From Cryobacterium sp. N22 (lineage in GTDB: Bacteria > Actinomycetota > Actinomycetes > Actinomycetales > Microbacteriaceae): DNA of 64,000 bases. The DNA lies in the NCBI RefSeq assembly GCF_002929555.1, contig NZ_PJJP01000035.1, positions 109,748 to 173,747 on the forward strand, given 5' to 3'. Below are positions 8,164 through 16,903 of this stretch, in pieces (the first letter of the stretch is position 1; each line of letters starts with the position of its first letter). The translations under genes were made by a program, and so were the position numbers. The notes below the pieces were generated by a model that was not told the origin of the DNA, did no database searches, and saw only the letters and a program-made list of their open reading frames with translations.

Positions 8164-9186
8164 ATGATGAGCAAGCGTGTGGGTATTCGAGAGGTCGCAG
8201 CAGCGGCCGGCGTCTCCGTGACGACCGTGTCGCACTCGCTCAGCGGCGGCGGACAGCTCAGCGACGCCACCCGGGAACGCGTGAAGTCGGTGGCCGAGGG
8301 CCTCAACTACACACCCAACCGGCTCGCCAGCGGATTGCGCAGCAAGCGCTCGCAGATCATCGGATTCGTCAGCGACGAGATCTCCACCACGCCCTACGCC
8401 GGCCGGGTTCTGCTCGGAGCTCAGGAGGCCGCGGCCGCCAACGACCAGGTGCTGATGATCGTCAACACCAACAGCAACGACCGGCTCGAAAACCGCGGCA
8501 TCGACGCACTGCTGCAGCACAGCGTGGACGGCATCATCTACGCCCGCATGTACCACCAGGCGGTGCAGCTGCCCGAGGCCCTGGCCGGGGTTCCCACCGT
8601 GCTGCTGGACGCCTACACCGACCGCCTCGACCTCTCCTCGGTGGTCCCCGACGAGGAGGGCGCCGCCCGCACCGCGATGGCGCACCTGCTCGCCGCCGGA
8701 CACCGCCGCATCGGCTACCTCGGCAACATCGACGACATCCCCGCCACCCACGGCCGCCTCGCCGGATACCGCGCCGCCCTGGCCGAACACGGCATCGCGT
8801 TCGACGAATCCCTCGTCACTGTAAGCGAGTCGATGACCGCACCGGGTCGCGCCGCCGCCAGCCGGATGCTCGCCCAGCCCGACCGGCCCACCGCACTGTT
8901 CTGCTTCAACGACCGCATCGCAATGGGCGCCTACCAGGCGGCCCAGCTGGCGGGCCTGGCGATCCCGAACGACCTGAGCATCGTGAGCATCGACAACTTC
9001 GAGGTCCTGGCCGACGCCCTGCTGCCCGGACTGACCTCCATCGCACTGCCGCACTACGAGATGGGCCGCTGGGCCGTCGAACGACTCGCGGCCGAACTGG
9101 CCGGCGAGGCCGACGCGGCACCGCAGCAGATCCAAATGCCGTGCCCGCTGGTGCTGCGGCAATCAGTTGGCCCGCCTCCGCATTGA
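8164..9186 (+). CDS. LacI-family repressor of the fructan locus
   Basis: The 340-residue protein begins with a LacI helix-turn-helix (GIREVAAAAGVSVTTVSHSLSG) and hinge, followed by a periplasmic-binding-protein-like sensor domain with the usual AGHRRIGYLG and FNDRIAMGAYQAA blocks. ATG codons at 8164 and 8167 are both possible; there is only a weak ribosome site. The two operators in its promoter imply autorepression. With no operator or strong promoter in the 103 bp before the binding-protein gene, the operon is probably read from the same promoter. The inducer is likely a fructose-containing sugar, judged by the downstream GH32 enzymes. Confidence 0.85.
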   Translation: MMSKRVGIREVAAAAGVSVTTVSHSLSGGGQLSDATRERVKSVAEGLNYTPNRLASGLRSKRSQIIGFVSDEISTTPYAGRVLLGAQEAAAANDQVLMIVNTNSNDRLENRGIDALLQHSVDGIIYARMYHQAVQLPEALAGVPTVLLDAYTDRLDLSSVVPDEEGAARTAMAHLLAAGHRRIGYLGNIDDIPATHGRLAGYRAALAEHGIAFDESLVTVSESMTAPGRAAASRMLAQPDRPTALFCFNDRIAMGAYQAAQLAGLAIPNDLSIVSIDNFEVLADALLPGLTSIALPHYEMGRWAVERLAAELAGEADAAPQQIQMPCPLVLRQSVGPPPH

Positions 9187-9289
9187 CGCGGCGACGAGCC
9201 AACCCCCTTACTTCGCGACCGCTGGAACGGCCGCGACGATCGGCGCCCTAGCCGAGACACCCCCAACCCCCCGAATAGAAGGAATGAAG

Positions 9290-10585
9290 ATGCGACACGC
9301 AAAGAAGCGCCTGATCGTAGCGAGTGTACTCGCCACGAGTCTCGTTGCCGCGTTGACCGGCTGCGCCAGCGGCACCGCCGGAGGCTCCGACGGCAAGAAC
9401 GGCGAACTGACCGTCTGGACCCACAACGGCGGCAACGTCGAAGAGCTCGCCGCCGTGCAGGCCATCGTCGACGGCTACAACAAGAGCCAGGACAAGACCA
9501 CCGTGAAGCTGCAGGCGTTCCCGCAGGCCTCCTACAACGACTCGGTCATCGCGGCCGCGGCATCCGGCAAGCTGCCCTGCATCGTCGACATCGACGGCCC
9601 CAACGTGCCCAACTGGGCCTGGGCCAAGTACCTCACCCCGCTGGACCTGAGCGTGGACCTGGACGAGAACCTGCCCAGCACCCTGGGTATCTGGAACGAC
9701 GAGACCTACTCCGTGGGCTACTACGACGTGGCGCTGGCCATGTTCGCCCGCAAGTCGGTGCTCGCCGAGAACGGCATCCGCCAGGCCACCATCGACCAGC
9801 CGTGGACCCAGGCCGAGTTCGGCGACGCACTGGAGAAGCTCAAGGCCACCGGCACCTGGACCAACCCGCTCGACATCGGCACCGGCGACGTGGGCGAGTG
9901 GTACCCCTACGCGTTCTCCCCGCTGCTGCAGTCCTTCGGCGGCGACCTCATCGAACGTGACGAGTACCAGTCGGCCGAGGGCGTGCTCAACGGCCCCGAA
10001 GCCCTCGAATGGGCCGAGTGGATGCAGTCCCTCGCCACCGACGGCTACATCGCCACCAAGAGCGGCGCCGACTCCGCCCTCGACTTCCAGAACAACGTCA
10101 CCGCCATCCAGTACGGCGGCAGCTGGGCGGCCGCCAACAACGCCGCCGCGCTCGGCGACGACCTGGCCGTGATGCCCTCCGTCGACCTCGGCGAAGGCAC
10201 CAAGATCGGCGGCGGCTCCTGGCAGTGGGGTGTGACCACCGGTTGCGCCGACACCGAGGCAGCCATGGACTACCTCTCCTACTCGCTCTCCCCTGAGAAC
10301 ATCGCCGCGGTCGCGGTGGCCACCGCCACCATCCCCGCCACGGATGCCGCCGCCGCCCTGGTGCCCGGATTCGAAGAGGGCGGCAACCTCGCCGTCTTCC
10401 GTGAGTTCTCCGCCCAGAGTGCGGTGCTGCGCCCGGAGACCCCGGCGTACCCGTTCATCGCGACGGAGTTCACCAAGGCCACCCAGGACATCATCAACGG
10501 CGGCGACCCGCAAAAAACCCTCGACGCGGCGGTCACGGCCATCGACGCCAACATCAAGTCCAACGGCGGTTACACGCAGAAGTAG
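9290..10585 (+). CDS. ABC sugar-binding lipoprotein (family 1), fructan locus
   Basis: This 431-residue extracellular solute-binding protein has a lipoprotein signal: basic start RHAKKR, hydrophobic core and lipobox LTGC with Cys25. The mature part begins ELTVWTHNGGN, the typical first strand of carbohydrate-binding family 1 proteins. The ATG at 9290 sits six bases after AGAAGGA; the ATG at 9284 is too close to that site. It should hand an oligofructoside or sucrose to the two permeases that follow. No ATP-binding subunit is encoded in the operon, so a shared MsmK/UgpC-like ATPase elsewhere must energise it. Confidence 0.88.
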   Translation: MRHAKKRLIVASVLATSLVAALTGCASGTAGGSDGKNGELTVWTHNGGNVEELAAVQAIVDGYNKSQDKTTVKLQAFPQASYNDSVIAAAASGKLPCIVDIDGPNVPNWAWAKYLTPLDLSVDLDENLPSTLGIWNDETYSVGYYDVALAMFARKSVLAENGIRQATIDQPWTQAEFGDALEKLKATGTWTNPLDIGTGDVGEWYPYAFSPLLQSFGGDLIERDEYQSAEGVLNGPEALEWAEWMQSLATDGYIATKSGADSALDFQNNVTAIQYGGSWAAANNAAALGDDLAVMPSVDLGEGTKIGGGSWQWGVTTGCADTEAAMDYLSYSLSPENIAAVAVATATIPATDAAAALVPGFEEGGNLAVFREFSAQSAVLRPETPAYPFIATEFTKATQDIINGGDPQKTLDAAVTAIDANIKSNGGYTQK

Positions 10586-10591
10586 TCGACC

Positions 10592-10619
10592 GCGGGGGCG
10601 CAGACGTCTGCGCCCCCGC
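10592..10619 (+). promoter_or_regulatory. Intercistronic hairpin after the binding-protein gene
   Basis: A perfect 28-bp palindrome (14-base arms) lies six bases after the binding-protein stop and 20 before the permease start. Such hairpins usually protect the upstream mRNA or reduce read-through, giving more binding protein than permease. Confidence 0.75.
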
Positions 10620-10639
10620 TCTCGCTCAGGGAGACTCTC

Positions 10640-11590
10640 ATGACCAGCACGATCGAACGACCCCCGGCGGCCCCCGTCGCCGGCCCGGCCCGGCACACCC
10701 GGCCCAAGCGGGACCGCACCAGCAAGACCGAGAACCTCGCCGGACTGGCCATGCTCACGCCCGCCGTGCTGCTGCTGGCCCTGTTCATCTTCGTGCCCGC
10801 GATCCTCGCGTTCGGGCTCGCCTTCACCAACGCCCGGCTCATCTCGCCCTACCCGGCCACCTTCGTCGGCCTGGACAACTTCGTGCGGCTGTTCGCGGAT
10901 GCCGCGTTCTTCCGGGCGCTGATCAACGTGGGCTACTTCGCCCTGGTCGTCGTGCCGCTGCAGGCCGGCCTCGCCCTGGTGATGGCGATCCTGGTGAACA
11001 AGAAGGTCAAGGGCACCACCTTCTTCCGCACGGTGTACTTCCTGCCGGTGGTCACCTCCATGGTCGTCGTGTCGCTGCTCTGGCTGTTCATGTACCGCCA
11101 GGACGGCCTGATCAACGTGATCATCGACCGGGTCACCCTCGGCCTCGTCACCGGGCCGGACTGGCTCAACGACACCACCACCTCGATGCCGGCGATCATC
11201 TTGATGTCGGTCTGGCAGGGCGTGGGCTTCCACATGATCATCTGGCTCTCCGGGCTGCAGACGATTCCCGCCGACCTCTACGAGGCGGCCGACCTCGACG
11301 GCGTCTCGCCGTGGCAGCGCTTCAGGTACATCACCTGGCCGGGCCTGTCCGCCACCCGCAGCCTGATCCTGGTGACCATCACCATCCAGGCGTTGAGCCT
11401 GTTCACCCAGATCAGCGTGATGACCCAGGGCGGCCCGCTCAACTCCACCACCACCGTGGTCTACGAAGCCGTCGAATCCGGCTTCGCCCAGCAGGAGACC
11501 GGCTACGCCTCGGCGATCTCACTCGTGTTCTTCGTCATCGTGCTGCTGATCTCCGTCGTGCAGCGCTTCCTCAGCAGAGAGAAGGCCTGA
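10640..11590 (+). CDS. ABC sugar permease, MalF/UgpA type
   Basis: The 316-residue membrane protein has six predicted helices; the first follows a basic cytoplasmic tail of ~35 residues. The EAA loop that contacts the ATPase reads YEAADLDGVSPWQRFRYITWP (near residues 214-234). An N-F-V-RLF segment after the first helix and a STTTVVYEA block near the end are typical of MalF-like subunits. GGGAGA precedes the ATG at 10640. It pairs with the next gene, whose start is two bases past this stop, to form the channel for the sugar bound by the upstream lipoprotein. Confidence 0.88.
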   Translation: MTSTIERPPAAPVAGPARHTRPKRDRTSKTENLAGLAMLTPAVLLLALFIFVPAILAFGLAFTNARLISPYPATFVGLDNFVRLFADAAFFRALINVGYFALVVVPLQAGLALVMAILVNKKVKGTTFFRTVYFLPVVTSMVVVSLLWLFMYRQDGLINVIIDRVTLGLVTGPDWLNDTTTSMPAIILMSVWQGVGFHMIIWLSGLQTIPADLYEAADLDGVSPWQRFRYITWPGLSATRSLILVTITIQALSLFTQISVMTQGGPLNSTTTVVYEAVESGFAQQETGYASAISLVFFVIVLLISVVQRFLSREKA

Positions 11591-11592
11591 TC

Positions 11593-12543
11593 ATGGCGAT
11601 CACAGAAGTGGCCAGCGCAAAAACGGCCCCAACATCCGCCCCGCACGTGGTGCTCGGCCAGAAGACGGCCAAGAAGAAGCGCGCGCTCGGCATCGGCGGC
11701 TACCTCCTCCGGATCGGCCTCGCCGTGCTGTTCCTCTTCCCGATCCTGTTCATGTTCGTCTCCTCGCTCAAGCCCGACCAGCAGATCTTCGGTGACCTGT
11801 CCTCGATCGCGGCGTTCCTGCCCATCGGCAACATCTCGATGGACAACTACTCCGCCGTGTTCGACCGGGTGCCCGCCGCCCGGTTCCTGGTCAACTCGAT
11901 CGGCATCTCGACGATCACCGTGGTCGCCGGGATCCTGGTGAACAGCCTGGCCGCGTTCGCGCTGAGCCGGATGCGGGTGCGCGGCAAGACCGTGATCCTC
12001 ACGCTGATCATCGCCACCCTGATCGTGCCGTTCGAGACCCTCGCCCTGCCGCTGGTGTGGTGGGTGAACCAGCTGCCCTCGTTCGAGCTGACCGAGCTGG
12101 GCTTCATGTTCAGCAAGGGCTGGATCGACACCTACCAGGTGCAGATCATCCCGTTCGTGGCCAATGCCTTCTCGATCTACCTGTTCCACCAGTACTTCGA
12201 GTCCATTCCCAAAGAGCTCGACGAGGCCGCCCGGATGGACGGCGCCGGCTGGTTCCGCATCTACCGGCAGGTGGTGATGCCGCTCTCGGGCCCCGCCATC
12301 GCCACCGTCGCGATCCTCACCTTCCTGCCCGCCTGGAACTCCTACCTCTGGCCACTGATGGTGGTGCAAACCGAGGAGCTCCGCCCGGTGATGGTGGGCG
12401 TGCAGTACTTCTTCCAGCTCAACGTCTCCTGGGGCGAGGTGATGGCGTACTCCACGCTGATCACGCTGCCCGTGGTGGCCCTGTTCATCGCTTTCCAACG
12501 CTCGTTCGTCAACAGCATCGCGTCCAGCGGTGTGAAAGGTTAG
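11593..12543 (+). CDS. ABC sugar permease, MalG/UgpE type
   Basis: The 316-residue protein has six membrane helices and the MalG-type EAA loop KELDEAARMDGAGWFRIYRQV. The C-terminus FQRSFVNSIASSGVKG is the usual MalG-like end. The ATG at 11593 is two bases past the previous stop and is preceded by GAGAGAAGG; the frame is open far upstream but that part overlaps the MalF gene. It is the second half of the fructan importer channel. The GH32-like gene follows after nine bases, so the operon is tightly packed. Confidence 0.88.
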   Translation: MAITEVASAKTAPTSAPHVVLGQKTAKKKRALGIGGYLLRIGLAVLFLFPILFMFVSSLKPDQQIFGDLSSIAAFLPIGNISMDNYSAVFDRVPAARFLVNSIGISTITVVAGILVNSLAAFALSRMRVRGKTVILTLIIATLIVPFETLALPLVWWVNQLPSFELTELGFMFSKGWIDTYQVQIIPFVANAFSIYLFHQYFESIPKELDEAARMDGAGWFRIYRQVVMPLSGPAIATVAILTFLPAWNSYLWPLMVVQTEELRPVMVGVQYFFQLNVSWGEVMAYSTLITLPVVALFIAFQRSFVNSIASSGVKG

Positions 12544-12552
12544 GCCGGTTTT

Positions 12553-13563
12553 ATGTCGCTCCAACTGCCCGATAAGTGGATCTGGGACTCCTGGTACGTT
12601 CAGGTCGACGGCGTCACGCACGCCTATTACCTGCACGCCAGCAAGGCCCTGGGCGATCCCGACCGCCGGCACCGGCACCCCATCGTCGGCCACGCCGTCA
12701 GCACCGACCTCACCAACTGGACCGTGGTGCAGGACGCCCTGATCATCTCGGATGCGCCCGCGTTCGACGACGCCACCACCTGGACCGGCTCGGTGGTGCA
12801 GGCCGACGACGGCCTCTGGTGGATGTTTTACACCGGCACCTCCCGCACCGAAGACACCATGGTGCAGCGCGTTGGCGCGGCCACCTCCCCCGACCTGTTC
12901 ACCTGGACCAAAGTCTCGACCGAGCCGCTCGTGGAGGCCGACCCGGCCTTCTACGAGACGCTGGACCTGTCGGTCTGGCACGACCAGGCCTGGCGCGACC
13001 CGTGGGTGTTCCGTTTCCCCGGCGAGAGCACCTGGCAGATGCTGATCACCGCCCGCGCCGCATCCGGCGACCCCCGGGTGCGCGGCGTGCTCGGCCACGC
13101 CACCAGCGAGAACCTGCGCGACTGGACGGTGCGGCCGCCGCTCAGCCAGCCCGGCCAGGGCTTCGGCCAGCTCGAGGTGTTCCAGTTCGAGATCGTCGAC
13201 GGAGTGCCGATCCTGCTGTTCTGCTGCGGCGTCACCGAACTCTCCCCCGAGCGCCAGGCGGCCGGCGAGGTGGGCGGCGTCTACAGCGTGGCGGTGGATG
13301 CGCGGTTGGAGCAGGTGGACTTCACCGGCTCGGTCTTGTTCGACCGCACCGACCTCTACGCCGCCCGGCTGCTGCGGGATGCCGACGGTGGTTGGGTGCT
13401 GCTCGGCTTCATCAACATCGTCGACGGCGAGTTCGTCGGCACACTCAGCGACCCCATCCCGGTCACGGCCGACCCGGTGCGCGGGCTCGTGCACCGGCCG
13501 ACCGTGCACCGGCAAGCCGAGGACTCGGCCGCGGCATCCGCCTTCGCCGCAGCCGCGCTGTGA
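12553..13563 (+). CDS. Intracellular beta-fructosidase-like glycoside hydrolase (GH32/GH68 superfamily)
   Basis: The 336-residue protein has no signal peptide, so it acts in the cytoplasm. It shows a five-bladed propeller pattern with candidate catalytic residues: D12 in WIWDSW at the first strand (nucleophile position), the R148-D149-P150 motif in AWRDPWVF (transition-state stabiliser), and E208 in GQLEVF (acid/base). The usual NDPNG and EC motifs are altered, and the C-terminal beta-sandwich of GH32 is absent or very short, so this is a divergent single-domain member. In context it probably splits imported short fructosides or sucrose before the kinase acts. The next gene overlaps its stop by four bases (GTGA). 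Confidence 0.7.
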   Translation: MSLQLPDKWIWDSWYVQVDGVTHAYYLHASKALGDPDRRHRHPIVGHAVSTDLTNWTVVQDALIISDAPAFDDATTWTGSVVQADDGLWWMFYTGTSRTEDTMVQRVGAATSPDLFTWTKVSTEPLVEADPAFYETLDLSVWHDQAWRDPWVFRFPGESTWQMLITARAASGDPRVRGVLGHATSENLRDWTVRPPLSQPGQGFGQLEVFQFEIVDGVPILLFCCGVTELSPERQAAGEVGGVYSVAVDARLEQVDFTGSVLFDRTDLYAARLLRDADGGWVLLGFINIVDGEFVGTLSDPIPVTADPVRGLVHRPTVHRQAEDSAAASAFAAAAL

Positions 13564-14492
13564 CCGGCGGGGATCTGGCCGAGCGCCGGGTGCTGGTGGT
13601 CGGCGAGGCACTGATCGACCTGGTTCAGCGGGCCGACGGCTCCCGGGACGAGGCGCCCGGCGGCAGCCCAGCCAATGTGGCGCTGACGCTGGGGCGGCTG
13701 GGGCGGCATCCGCAGCTGCTCACCAGCCTGGGCGAGGATGACCGCGAACACGCGGTTCGGGCCTGGCTGGAGGGCTCGGGGGTACGGGTGTCTGCGGGGA
13801 GCGCGACAGGGGCGCACACCTCCACCGCAACGGCACTGCTCGATGCCACGGGGGCGGCCACCTATGAGTTCGACTTGGCCTGGGCCGTGGATGTGGAGCT
13901 GGCCGGCTCCGCCGACGTGCTGCACGTCGGGTCGATCGCGACGGTGCTCGAGCCGGGTGCGTCCGACGTGGCACGCCTGGTCGAGGCCCGCCGCGCGACG
14001 GCCACCATCACCTTCGATCCGAACATCAGGCCGGCCCTGATCGACGACGCCGCGGCCGCCCGGTCGAGGGTGGAGCAGCTCGTACAACTCGCCGACGTCG
14101 TGAAGGTCAGCGACGAAGACCTGCTCTGGCTGCACCCCGACCGCGATCTCGCCGAGACGGCAGCCTCCTGGCTGGCCGCCGGGCCGGCCGTGGTGGTGGT
14201 CACCCAGGGCGGCGAGGGCGCGTTCGCGCTCACCGCTCAGGGACGGGTGTGGGCGTCAGCGCCCCGGGTAACGGTGGTCGACACCGTCGGTGCCGGGGAC
14301 ACGTTCATGGGCGCGCTCATCGACGGGCTGATCGACGCTGACCTGATCGGCGACGACCGCCGCCAGGCGCTCCGTGACGTGCCGCTGGGTGTGTTGGAAG
14401 GCATCATGCGGCGGAGCGCAGAGGCGGCCGCCGTCACGGTGTCCCGCCCCGGGGCCGACCCGCCCACCCGCGCCGAACTCGCCGCGGTGTAG
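13560..14492 (+). CDS. PfkB-family sugar kinase, probable fructokinase
   Basis: The 310-residue protein begins at a GTG that overlaps the preceding stop (GTGA), indicating translational coupling. Its N-terminal signature is GGSPANVALTLGRLG (residues 34-48), typical of fructokinase-type PfkB enzymes. The C-terminal signature is DTVGAGDTFMGA, with the anion hole G244-A-G and catalytic base D247. It should phosphorylate free fructose released by the GH32 enzymes. Ribokinase or 2-keto-3-deoxygluconate kinase would have similar motifs; the operon favours fructose. Confidence 0.8.
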   Translation: MTGGDLAERRVLVVGEALIDLVQRADGSRDEAPGGSPANVALTLGRLGRHPQLLTSLGEDDREHAVRAWLEGSGVRVSAGSATGAHTSTATALLDATGAATYEFDLAWAVDVELAGSADVLHVGSIATVLEPGASDVARLVEARRATATITFDPNIRPALIDDAAAARSRVEQLVQLADVVKVSDEDLLWLHPDRDLAETAASWLAAGPAVVVVTQGGEGAFALTAQGRVWASAPRVTVVDTVGAGDTFMGALIDGLIDADLIGDDRRQALRDVPLGVLEGIMRRSAEAAAVTVSRPGADPPTRAELAAV

Positions 14493-14592
14493 TTCACACC
14501 GCGCTCCACCGACCGACCGCCCGCCGACCACAGAACCGACCGACCAGCACACGACCCAATCGCGATCCACCAGCAACACAACGGAGTCAATG

Positions 14593-16653
14593 ATGACTGC
14601 ACCACTGGCGTTCCCCCGACCGACCCGCCGCCTCCGGCGGACCGCCGCGATCGTGATCGGAGCCCTGGCCGTCGCGGCGCTCATCCCGGTGGCCGCGCCA
14701 CCCGGCGCGGCCACCGCCGCACCGGCGGCAGCAAGCGCCGCGTCGGAAAGTGCCGCCTCGGAGGGCAACCGGGCGCAGTACCACTTCACAGTTCCCGACC
14801 ACTGGAAGAACGACCCTCAACGGCCGCTCTACGTCAACGGCGCATTCAACTATTACTACCTCTATAACGGCGACTACGACCAGAAGGTCGGCACCGCCTG
14901 GCGGCTGGCCACCACCACCGACAACGTGATGTTCGCCGACCAGGGCGTCGTCGCAGACAAGGGCACCAACGCCAACTACGACCTCTGGTCCGGCTCGGCC
15001 GTGCTCGACAGCGCCAACACCGCCGGCTACGGCGCCGACGCCATCATCATGCTGGTCACCCAGATGGACCACCCCACCCCCGCCCAGATCGCCAACGCCT
15101 CCGGACCGCAGGCACAGTTCCTCTGGTATTCCACCGACGGCGGCCTGAACTTCCAGCCGGCCGGCGACACCCCGGTGATCGCCAACGGCGGGCGCACCGA
15201 CTTCCGCGACCCCAAGGTGATCTGGGACGCGGACCGTGGCCGCTGGGTGGCGCTCATCGCCGAGGGGCAGAAGATCGGCTTCTACACCTCGCCCAACCTC
15301 ACGGACTGGACCCGCGCATCCGAGTACGTGAACACCGGGCTGGGCACCCTGGAATGCCCCGACCTGTTCCAGATCACCGCGGACGACGGCACCAGCAGAT
15401 GGGTGATGGGGATCAGCGCGAACGGCTACGCCACCGATGAGCCGAACACCTACGCGTATTGGACGGGCACCTTCGACGGCAGCACCTTCGTTCCGGACGT
15501 GACCGCGCCCCAGTGGCTCGACCACGGCTTCGACTGGTACGGGGCCGTCACCTGGGCCGACCCGGCGAATGCCGCGAACGACAGCCGGTTCGCGATGGCG
15601 TGGATGAACAACTGGTCCTACCCGCACGTCACGCCCAACTGGCCCGCCGATGGCTTCAACGGCACCGATTCGATCGTGCGGGAGATCAGCCTCAAGCGGT
15701 ACGGCACCGGCTACAGCCTGGTCTCCCAGCCGGTCGCCGCCCTCGAGGAGGATCACGCCACCAGCGTGAGGAACCTGGGCACCTTCGCGGTGAACGGGCA
15801 GCTTCCGCTGGACTATGAGGGTTCGGCGTACCAGCTCGAGGCCGACATCAGCTGGGCCGACCTGGACAACGTCGGCCTGCAGCTGCGGGCCTCCGCGGAC
15901 GACAGCCGGCACGCCGACGTGGGCGTCTTCGACGACTTCGCGTACCTGAACCGCGGCGGCACCGGCAATCCGGATGCCTCCGGCCAGAAACTCGAGAGCC
16001 AGGTTCCGTTCGATCCGGCCGCGAAGAACGTGCACCTGCGCATCCTCGTCGACCGCACCACCGTCGAGGTCTTCGTGAACGATGGCCGTTACGTGATGTC
16101 GAGCGAGGTGTTCGCCGACGCCGCGGATACCGGGATCAACCTGTTCACCAGCGGCGGCGCTGCGACGTTCTCCGACGTGACGATCACCGAGTTCGCCAGT
16201 GTCGCGCAGCGACCGGCCCGGGTGCTCGCCGACTTCGAGGGCACCACCTGGGGAGCGGGCTGGACGGCGACGGGCAGCTTCGCCGGGCAGGGGCCGAGCG
16301 GCTACACCGCACCCGGAACGGTGGGCAGCCAGGTGCTGAACAGCTACGTCGGCGGCGGTGATGCGGCCACCGGCACCATCACCTCCGCACCCTTCACCAT
16401 CGATCGCAGCTCCCTCCGGTTCCTGATCGGCGGCGGTGCGCATCCGCTCGGCGTGGAACCGGCGACGTCGGTGAACCTGCTGGTCAACGGCCAACCCGTG
16501 CGCACCGCCACCGGCACCAACGACGGCGCCCTGCGGCCTGTGACCTGGGATCTGACCGACCTCGCCGGCCAGAGCGCTCAGCTGCAGGTGCTCGATGACG
16601 CGACCGGGGCTTGGGGGCACCTGGTGGTGGACCAGGCGGTGTTGAGCGACTAG
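14593..16653 (+). CDS. Secreted GH32 levanase/inulinase-type fructan hydrolase
   Basis: The 686-residue protein has a long signal peptide (Arg-rich start, hydrophobic 17-40, Ala-rich linker). The GH32 triad is complete: nucleophile D74 in WKNDPQ, D206 in FRDPK, and acid/base E254 in ECPDLF. A GH32 C-terminal beta-sandwich follows (to ~540), then an extra ~140-residue module starting DFEGTTWGAGWT that resembles a fructan-binding or concanavalin-like domain. ATGs at 14590 and 14593 are both possible; spacing from GGAG (14583-14586) favours 14593. It likely cuts levan or inulin outside the cell to feed the ABC importer. Endo-levanase and levan fructotransferase are alternatives. The 97-bp gap before it has no clear operator. 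Confidence 0.82.
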   Translation: MTAPLAFPRPTRRLRRTAAIVIGALAVAALIPVAAPPGAATAAPAAASAASESAASEGNRAQYHFTVPDHWKNDPQRPLYVNGAFNYYYLYNGDYDQKVGTAWRLATTTDNVMFADQGVVADKGTNANYDLWSGSAVLDSANTAGYGADAIIMLVTQMDHPTPAQIANASGPQAQFLWYSTDGGLNFQPAGDTPVIANGGRTDFRDPKVIWDADRGRWVALIAEGQKIGFYTSPNLTDWTRASEYVNTGLGTLECPDLFQITADDGTSRWVMGISANGYATDEPNTYAYWTGTFDGSTFVPDVTAPQWLDHGFDWYGAVTWADPANAANDSRFAMAWMNNWSYPHVTPNWPADGFNGTDSIVREISLKRYGTGYSLVSQPVAALEEDHATSVRNLGTFAVNGQLPLDYEGSAYQLEADISWADLDNVGLQLRASADDSRHADVGVFDDFAYLNRGGTGNPDASGQKLESQVPFDPAAKNVHLRILVDRTTVEVFVNDGRYVMSSEVFADAADTGINLFTSGGAATFSDVTITEFASVAQRPARVLADFEGTTWGAGWTATGSFAGQGPSGYTAPGTVGSQVLNSYVGGGDAATGTITSAPFTIDRSSLRFLIGGGAHPLGVEPATSVNLLVNGQPVRTATGTNDGALRPVTWDLTDLAGQSAQLQVLDDATGAWGHLVVDQAVLSD

Positions 16654-16679
16654 CTGCACCGGCCTGGTTGAACCTGTGC

Positions 16680-16747
16680 TCGCTGCACCTCGTATGGCCC
16701 ACTGCGCCCGCTATAGGGGGTGCGGTGGGCCATACCTGGTGCAGCGA
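16680..16747. terminator. Large imperfect hairpin after the levanase gene
   Basis: Arms of about 32 bases pair with only a few mismatches (5' arm from TCGCTGCACC, 3' arm ending GGTGCAGCGA), and shorter GTTGAAC/GTTCAAC arms extend it outward. It sits 26 bp after the levanase stop. No T tract follows, so it may be a terminator or a palindromic intergenic repeat. Confidence 0.6.
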
Positions 16748-16903
16748 CGACGTGTGCCGGTTCAACGCGGTAGGTCGGAAGGCCCTACGCCGGCGGCAAT
16801 AGGGGTGCGCCTCGAGAGGATGATTCGGGAAGGCGGCTCTCGCAGGGGAACGGCCACGCCCCGTGATTGATGTGGCGTCGCACTTGCAGCATTAGGAGTT
16901 CCC

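Noticed and set aside
8161..9162. Minus-strand frame opposite the LacI gene
   Set aside because: It is the mirror of a clear LacI gene with promoter and operators on the plus strand.
9248..11233. A 661-codon open frame on the minus strand, and similar ones at 11503-13611 (-), 14587-16659 (-), 35367-37991 (+) and 46492-48249 (+)
   Set aside because: Each lies opposite well-supported genes. The translations are rich in His, Gln, Arg, Gly and Val with no domains, as expected from the antisense of GC-rich coding DNA.
12576..13559. Fusion of the kinase to a long upstream domain in the same frame
   Set aside because: The upstream part overlaps the GH32-like gene in another frame and is Arg-rich without a recognisable fold; GTG 13560 with GTGA coupling explains the kinase start.
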